This document shows positions 59,499-64,000 of a stretch of 64,000 nt of DNA, in pieces. Origin of the DNA: Yersinia artesiana (GTDB lineage: Bacteria; Pseudomonadota; Gammaproteobacteria; Enterobacterales; Enterobacteriaceae); the NCBI RefSeq assembly GCF_902726545.1, contig NZ_CACVAD010000027.1, forward strand, positions 1 to 64,000, read 5' to 3'. The translations under genes were made by a program, and so were the position numbers. Within the stretch, counting starts at the first letter, position 1. Every line of letters begins with the position of its first letter. The notes below the pieces were generated by a model. The model was given only the letters and a program-made list of their open reading frames with translations. It was not told the origin of the DNA and ran no database searches.

Positions 59499-59978
59499 TT
59501 ATTGTGCTTCCTGATAGCGGATGTCCTTGCACTCATTTATACCATCAAGCTCTTTACGGATATTCTCCGCTGATGGACTGAAGCTCCCGACCTTGTCATC
59601 ATTGATGTAGATATCAAACTTCGATGCCTGACTCAGGGCTTCAATAAAAGAAAACCAGGCATTATCGGCACCTCGCCAGCCAAGAGAGGAAGGGACTGGA
59701 TACTGACTGTCTCCTGTCACCAAGGTAATGGTCTTATCCTCTTCATGTGAGTTAGCCCCCTTGCCTCCAGGAAGCGTGATATACACGCTATGCTGAAGGT
59801 TATCCTCCTCATCCGGATTCGTAGTACAGCTTACATTCAGAACCGTCTTTTCCGGGCTGGTGATAATGTACTCCGTCACGCCCATGGCAAAATTATTAGT
59901 CCACATGTTAGGTATCGCACTGGCAGGCGCTGCACAGAGCATCATGCTGGTTGCCAGTATTACTGGTATCAGTCTCAT
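59499..59978 (-). CDS. IrmA-like secreted protein
   Basis: The 159-residue protein has a signal peptide (MRLIPVILATSMMLCAAPAS, cut after ASA at about residue 22). The mature part (NMWTNNFAMGVTEYIITSPE, two Cys that could pair) resembles the IrmA family of small periplasmic or secreted beta proteins found in the same island type in E. coli, one of which binds interleukin receptors. The family call rests on context and remembered similarity. The ATG at 59978 has GGAGAT 6 bases upstream. Confidence 0.55.
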   Translation of the reverse strand: MRLIPVILATSMMLCAAPASAIPNMWTNNFAMGVTEYIITSPEKTVLNVSCTTNPDEEDNLQHSVYITLPGGKGANSHEEDKTITLVTGDSQYPVPSSLGWRGADNAWFSFIEALSQASKFDIYINDDKVGSFSPSAENIRKELDGINECKDIRYQEAQ

Positions 59979-60194
59979 TGGTATCTCCATATTGGTGAGT
60001 CAGAAATTATCTATATCTAAATTGCGTCAATTAGCCCCTCGTTATTTGAGGTATGAATAAGCATAAGTGACGCGGTATTTTTGCCGAAACGATATTCAGT
60101 CTGTACAGACTGAATAAATATGATATCGCTGAACAGGTATTCTCACGCCGTCTGATGATAAATGTCGAAATATTTATCCGGTCAGACGGACCTT

Positions 60195-60656
60195 CTAGTT
60201 TGTCTTATCTTTTGTCCATTTTGGACGATTGCCATTAGAAAACGATTTAGACAGCGACCAGTACTCGATCGGGAAACGCTTGACGAGCTCGCCGTTAAGG
60301 CGAACATCAATGGTGCGATACTGGCCGTTATTCATGGTTCCTTTGCTGAAATAGGCGTTGCTACTGCAGGTTCCCGTATCGTACTGATTCCAGCCTTTTT
60401 CTGGTTTAGCCACAACATAAAAATCCCCTAATGCACAACCGTTGGTGGATTTACGGTTCACAATCGCAACCCGGTTAGTGGCTGCAAGAACAATAGAACA
60501 GGTACTGTTTTTTCCGCCACAGACATCCCATAGCACGCGTCCCTTAGGATCTTTGAATGACCAGATAGTATCAGGCGGTATATCACTACGGGCGAGGGAA
60601 GGAAGGCTAAACCCCAGTCCTGAACTCAGAGCAAGAACAGCAATCATTTTTTTCAT
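60195..60656 (-). CDS. Small exported protein of unknown function
   Basis: From the ATG at 60656 the protein has 153 residues, a signal peptide (MKKMIAVLALSSGLGFSLPS, cut after LA) and a mature part with four cysteines (DVCGGKNSTC, GCALGD, GTCSSN) that could form two disulfides. No membrane segment follows, so it is periplasmic or secreted. I recognise no family. The open frame upstream of 60656 has no RBS. The 162 bases to the WYL gene hold no gene. Confidence 0.7.
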   Translation of the reverse strand: MKKMIAVLALSSGLGFSLPSLARSDIPPDTIWSFKDPKGRVLWDVCGGKNSTCSIVLAATNRVAIVNRKSTNGCALGDFYVVAKPEKGWNQYDTGTCSSNAYFSKGTMNNGQYRTIDVRLNGELVKRFPIEYWSLSKSFSNGNRPKWTKDKTN

Positions 60657-60818
60657 GGTTATATTCTCAGATAAGTAAAAGTTGTATTTCTTCCTGTCAG
60701 CGACTTTACCTGACAGAAAAAACTGTTTAAGAGCAAACACCTGAGTCAGCAGATACTGTAGATAGCCTGCTGACGGTAGTGTTTCGTAAAAACAACAATC
60801 TCTCCTTATGGTCGCAGT

Positions 60819-61532
60819 CTACTCAGCACAATGATGGCTGCTGGTATCGGCATGACATGTGAGGGATAGCGCATCACGGACGGAATCGAAATGCGGCAGT
60901 GCCTGGATAAAGTCAGGCCGGGTTGAAAGCAGGCTGAAATCCTTGTGTGGAATAAAGGTGGCTCTCAGGACTGTCACGGTATGGATATTTTCTAGCGGGT
61001 AAACCGCAATACGGCCCTGTAACTCACCCACCAGATACCAGTGACCATACAGTGAAATAAGCCGGTATGGAGCCAGCCCTTCGCAACGCATCCCCTCTGC
61101 CAGCAATATGACTCGCTGACGGGTTGAGATAGCACTGACCAGACGATAAAAAGTGAGTGAGCCTGAGGGAGGAATTGCATTTGCTGGCTGCCATACCAGG
61201 CAGGGCATGTCATCGGCATTCAGCAGAGCACCGGCCAGCCTTCTGTCGAAACCGGGGAAAGCATCAGCCAGCCCCGTACGGTGAGCAAAGGTCAGTACAT
61301 CAAATTCCCCCTGGGCCCCGCTATTTCCTGAGCGCAAACGACAATGTCCCTGGTGATACTCCAGGTCGAGGTACATCAGACGTTCATGAAAATCCCGCCT
61401 TAAGGTACGAACGGACACGCCAAACTCAGCAGCAAGTTTGGTGACGCTCAGAGTTTCACCGGTGACAAGACGACAGATGATAAGTGACAGCCTGACAGCC
61501 AGCCGGTCATGGCGACGTTCTGCCTGTGTCAT
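60819..61532 (-). CDS. WYL-domain transcriptional regulator (YafY/YeeQ-like)
   Basis: The 237-residue protein has a DeoR-type winged helix-turn-helix ([20 protein letters not shown], about 32-51) and a WYL domain (about 120-215) with [23 protein letters not shown] regulators respond to ligands including nucleic acid and often control defence or island genes. It lies between the GTPase/DUF932 pair and the secreted-protein genes. Upstream, 61533-61768 has no gene. Confidence 0.85.
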   Translation of the reverse strand: MTQAERRHDRLAVRLSLIICRLVTGETLSVTKLAAEFGVSVRTLRRDFHERLMYLDLEYHQGHCRLRSGNSGAQGEFDVLTFAHRTGLADAFPGFDRRLAGALLNADDMPCLVWQPANAIPPSGSLTFYRLVSAISTRQRVILLAEGMRCEGLAPYRLISLYGHWYLVGELQGRIAVYPLENIHTVTVLRATFIPHKDFSLLSTRPDFIQALPHFDSVRDALSLTCHADTSSHHCAE

Positions 61533-61768
61533 GGGAGGGACTCCATTCAGATTAACTGACTGAAAATTTAAGTGATTACTTTAAAGAAGGTGCCGGACAG
61601 GGTATGGACATCATGAAAACTATTTTTTCTTTTTGCGGAAGTGAGAGATGGTGTGCCTTAAGGAGGTATTAGCTGGATTTAGCATCAGCGAAGATAAGCG
61701 TATGTGGACAGGTTATGTCCCCCGTAAACAATCCATTAACAAGTTTCGAGAAAAGATATTTTCGGCTT

Positions 61769-62590
61769 TTATGCAATCTGCTCCATCAGCGTTTCCGCTA
61801 TCACCCAGAGCGCCCGGTTAAGTTTCACATCGCCATCAATACCACGCACAGCCCGAGTATGAGTACGTTTCCCCGTGATATTACGCCCGGACAGCCCGCC
61901 TTTAATCAGGTTCTCCTGAATACGCTGATACGTGGTCCACAAATCATTGCTCTCGTCCTGCCAGCGCCGGGGCGCAAGTACCTGAGATGCCGTCACAGGC
62001 TGGTGGTCCTCACCGAAACGATAGGTCAGTGCAGCCTGAGCCAGCGCCTGCTGTGCCGGTGGGGGCAACATCAGGGATTGCATGGCATCCCGTTTCTCCT
62101 CAACGCGGTCAAAAATCCCCAGCACCTCATAGGCCCCTTCAATCACCTGACTCACCACATCTCCCTTATGCGGTACCCGTACCTCACCAAAGGTTTCACC
62201 ACAGACAAGCCCGTTCTGGCACACCGCCCGGAATAATCCCGGCAGCATCTGATAGGAGCTGGAGCCGTCATGGGAGTTGAGCAGAATGATTTCAGGGACC
62301 TGTTTCCCGGTAATTTGCCCCGCCCGACGCAGGCGTAACATATGCTTGGTATGCTCACGACGCCCGGGGTCTCGTACCCGGGTCTGACAGGCAAAGAACG
62401 GCTGAAAACCTTCCTTCTGCAGACTGTCGAGCAGCGATATGGTTGGAATGTAGGTATAACGTTCACTCCGGGACTGATGTTTATCCTCACAGAAGACACT
62501 GGGCACCACGCGAAATAACTCCTCATGGGTTAAGGGGCGGTCACGACGGATAAGGTTTGCTGCGCCAAAGCGCGAAGCCAGACGGGTCAT
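61769..62590 (-). CDS. yfjQ: DUF932 protein, YfjQ/YafZ type
   Basis: The 273 residues from the ATG at 62590 are collinear with E. coli YfjQ/YafZ (273): MTRLASRFGAANLIRRDRPL, SRSERYTYIPTISLL, ILLNSHDGSSSYQMLPGLFR and CQNGLVCGETFGEVRVPHKG. Plasmid and phage relatives of DUF932 include anti-restriction-like and hypothetical proteins; the role is unknown. It follows the GTPase gene after an intrinsic terminator. Confidence 0.9.
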   Translation of the reverse strand: MTRLASRFGAANLIRRDRPLTHEELFRVVPSVFCEDKHQSRSERYTYIPTISLLDSLQKEGFQPFFACQTRVRDPGRREHTKHMLRLRRAGQITGKQVPEIILLNSHDGSSSYQMLPGLFRAVCQNGLVCGETFGEVRVPHKGDVVSQVIEGAYEVLGIFDRVEEKRDAMQSLMLPPPAQQALAQAALTYRFGEDHQPVTASQVLAPRRWQDESNDLWTTYQRIQENLIKGGLSGRNITGKRTHTRAVRGIDGDVKLNRALWVIAETLMEQIA

Positions 62591-62608
62591 ATTCAGTTCC
62601 TTTATTTT

Positions 62609-62654
62609 GAAAATAAATAAAATCAGGCCCCGTCGCATTCAGCGACGGGGCCTG
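62609..62654 (-). terminator. Intrinsic terminator between the GTPase and DUF932 genes
   Basis: CAGGCCCCGTCGC and GCGACGGGGCCTG form a perfect 13-base stem with a 5-base loop, followed on the minus strand by ATTTTATTTATTTTC. Confidence 0.85.
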
Positions 62655-62674
62655 AAGAGAGGAGCGTTACATCT

Positions 62675-63547
62675 TCAGAAGAAAAAATCCCACAGAGAGC
62701 GGGCAACACGGACGACAATATCCCGTATCGCCTGGATGACATTTCGGGTGGGAGCGGATACCGCAGATGAGCGGGCAACGGTATCAAGCATATCGCCCAC
62801 AGTTCGTCCAAATCGCTCCCGGGCCTGCCCTCTGATATTTTCCGTACGTAACGACTTATGCAGCCGGGAGGTCACAGGGCTGGTGGCTTTATCCGGCAGG
62901 CACGCCATCATCACCGAGACCATCGCGGCAATTCCCCAGCGGGTTCGCGCTGAGACGGCACAAAGCGGATGGATGGGCGCAAAGCGCTGGCGGATATCCT
63001 CCAGCTTCAGGCTCAGATTATGCCTCTGCGGTACCGAAGGACTATCGAATGCAGATGCTCCCTGCGGGAGCGGTTCAAACCGGTCTACCTGACTGACCAC
63101 AAACAAGACTTTGTCCCGGTACGGGCCAATCACCTCCCGATAGAATTTCTCATCAACCGACAATGCCCGGTCGTCAGCCTTGATAACCCACAGAACCAAA
63201 TCCATCTCCGGCAGCAGAGACTGATAGAGTTCCGCATACTGACGGTCTCTGACCTCGCTTTCCCCCGCACCGGGTAAATCGATTATCATCAGACTGTGCT
63301 TATCTGCTTTAAGCCGAAAGCGTAAAGCATCACGTGTACAGGCCAGAACATCACTGACCGGTGAGACCTCGCCACTGAACAAGGCATTACACAGGGACGA
63401 CTTCCCGGCCCCGGATTTTCCGGCGATACCGATTACGGGTTCGTAATCAGTGAGACTCTGCAGGCGTTCAAGAATACGGTTACGAATAGCAGGAGGCAGA
63501 CCGGATAGCGCACGCTCTATCGCTGCCGGAATAGGTAATTCATGCAT
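62675..63547 (-). CDS. yfjP: YfjP/YeeP-type GTPase
   Basis: The 290 residues from the ATG at 63547 (287 in E. coli YfjP) form a TRAFAC-type GTPase related to Era: P-loop GIAGKSGAGKSSLCNALF (about 40-57), G2 threonine in CTRDA, G3 DLPGAGE (about 90-96) and a G4 position reading SQVDRF. A C-terminal hydrophobic/helical part may touch membranes. Cellular role unknown. It is the first gene of the visible minus-strand series in this island. Confidence 0.9.
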   Translation of the reverse strand: MHELPIPAAIERALSGLPPAIRNRILERLQSLTDYEPVIGIAGKSGAGKSSLCNALFSGEVSPVSDVLACTRDALRFRLKADKHSLMIIDLPGAGESEVRDRQYAELYQSLLPEMDLVLWVIKADDRALSVDEKFYREVIGPYRDKVLFVVSQVDRFEPLPQGASAFDSPSVPQRHNLSLKLEDIRQRFAPIHPLCAVSARTRWGIAAMVSVMMACLPDKATSPVTSRLHKSLRTENIRGQARERFGRTVGDMLDTVARSSAVSAPTRNVIQAIRDIVVRVARSLWDFFF

Positions 63548-63568
63548 GATTCTATTTCCTCTGAACAT

Positions 63569-64000
63569 GAAAAAGACTAACTAGAAAGTCAGTCTTTGAA
63601 GAACATCATGCAAATGAAATATATCTGAATTTTTTTAAAATAAAGGAAAAAATCTTACACTCTACGGTTCATTCTTGTCATATTCACGTTCAGTTATGGT
63701 GACTCCTATTTTTAGTACTACCGCCAGTGAAAGTCAGTTTTTATCTTGCATAGATAACAGGGGGATATCCTGAAGGATCCTCATAAAATTCAGTAAACCA
63801 ATATCATATCGGTATATCGTTGCCGTAATTTCTTCAAACCTGAGCCTAGCAATAGGGTTTTCAATATTAGCGGAGCATACCTAAATATATTCTCGCCAAC
63901 TTTAATAGCGAAATAACTCGCCTGTATTTCACTATATTTGTCTGATATTTATGATGTATCCTTCCTTTTTCAAGGCTGAAACCACTTAACCACATAATAA
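63569..64000. other. AT-rich stretch with no recognised gene
   Basis: These 432 bases beyond the GTPase gene hold no credible frame, no tRNA and no copy of the att core. They should contain the promoter of the GTPase gene. Confidence 0.6.

Noticed and set aside
63569-64000. Search for the far end of the second accessory region
   Set aside because: No copy of the tRNA 3' core or integrase sequence occurs before the window ends.

Overview
The window is enterobacterial chromosome and almost certainly Yersinia. The gene order metC-yghB-yqhC-yqhD-dkgA-ygiQ-ftsP-plsC-parC ... parE-yqiA-cpdA-yqiB-nudF / tolC-ygiBC ... ribB-ubiK ... hldE-glnE-ygiF-ygiM-cca-uppP-folB-plsY-tsaD / rpsU-dnaG-rpoD is the E. 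coli 65-69 min region, and ERIC-type intergenic repeats are present in several copies, as is usual in Yersinia. No database search was possible; all names come from reading the proteins against remembered family members.

Layout. Positions 1-546 hold the end of a von Willebrand A domain protein. Positions 583-46510 are conserved core: energy transduction (exbBD under a Fur-like box), aldehyde reduction (yqhC regulator, yqhD, dkgA), topoisomerase IV (parC, parE on both sides of mdaB-ygiN), the nudF-yqiB-cpdA-yqiA-parE operon, tolC with a mar/rob box, ribB with an FMN riboswitch, the ygiF-glnE-hldE-yjeH strand, cca, uppP, folB, plsY, tsaD, and the macromolecular synthesis operon rpsU-dnaG-rpoD. 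Five ERIC-like or ERIC-derived repeats lie between these genes.

Positions 46653-46729 are a CAU-anticodon tRNA (tRNA-Ile2 type). Its 3' 47 bases plus 17 flanking bases are repeated exactly at 57283-57346, so 46747-57282 is a 10.5 kb integrated element. It has a P4-type integrase next to the right repeat, an AlpA-like DNA-binding protein, a BRO-N antirepressor, a probable C4/CI-type antisense RNA region upstream of an Icd-like gene, a small ribbon-helix-helix gene on the opposite strand, three small genes, an SF3 (P4/D5-type) helicase followed by an iteron array that looks like a replication origin, a ClpP-like protease/major capsid fusion, a lambda-like cos site, a Nu1/DUF1441-like helix-turn-helix protein, one lambda gpI-type tail-assembly protein and an SSB-like protein. 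No portal, large terminase, tail tube, tape measure, baseplate or lysis genes are visible. That content and size fit a phage satellite that replicates by itself, makes its own capsid protein and borrows the rest from a helper. This is the most interesting part of the window.

Positions 57347-64000 are a second accessory region of the E. coli CP4-44/CP4-57 type: DUF4942 protein, CbtA-type toxin (with no visible YeeU/CbeA antitoxin), RadC/YeeS protein, an IrmA-like secreted protein, another small secreted protein, a WYL regulator, YfjQ/YafZ-type DUF932 protein and YfjP/YeeP-type GTPase, all on the minus strand. Its far end is outside the window. The last 430 bases show no gene.
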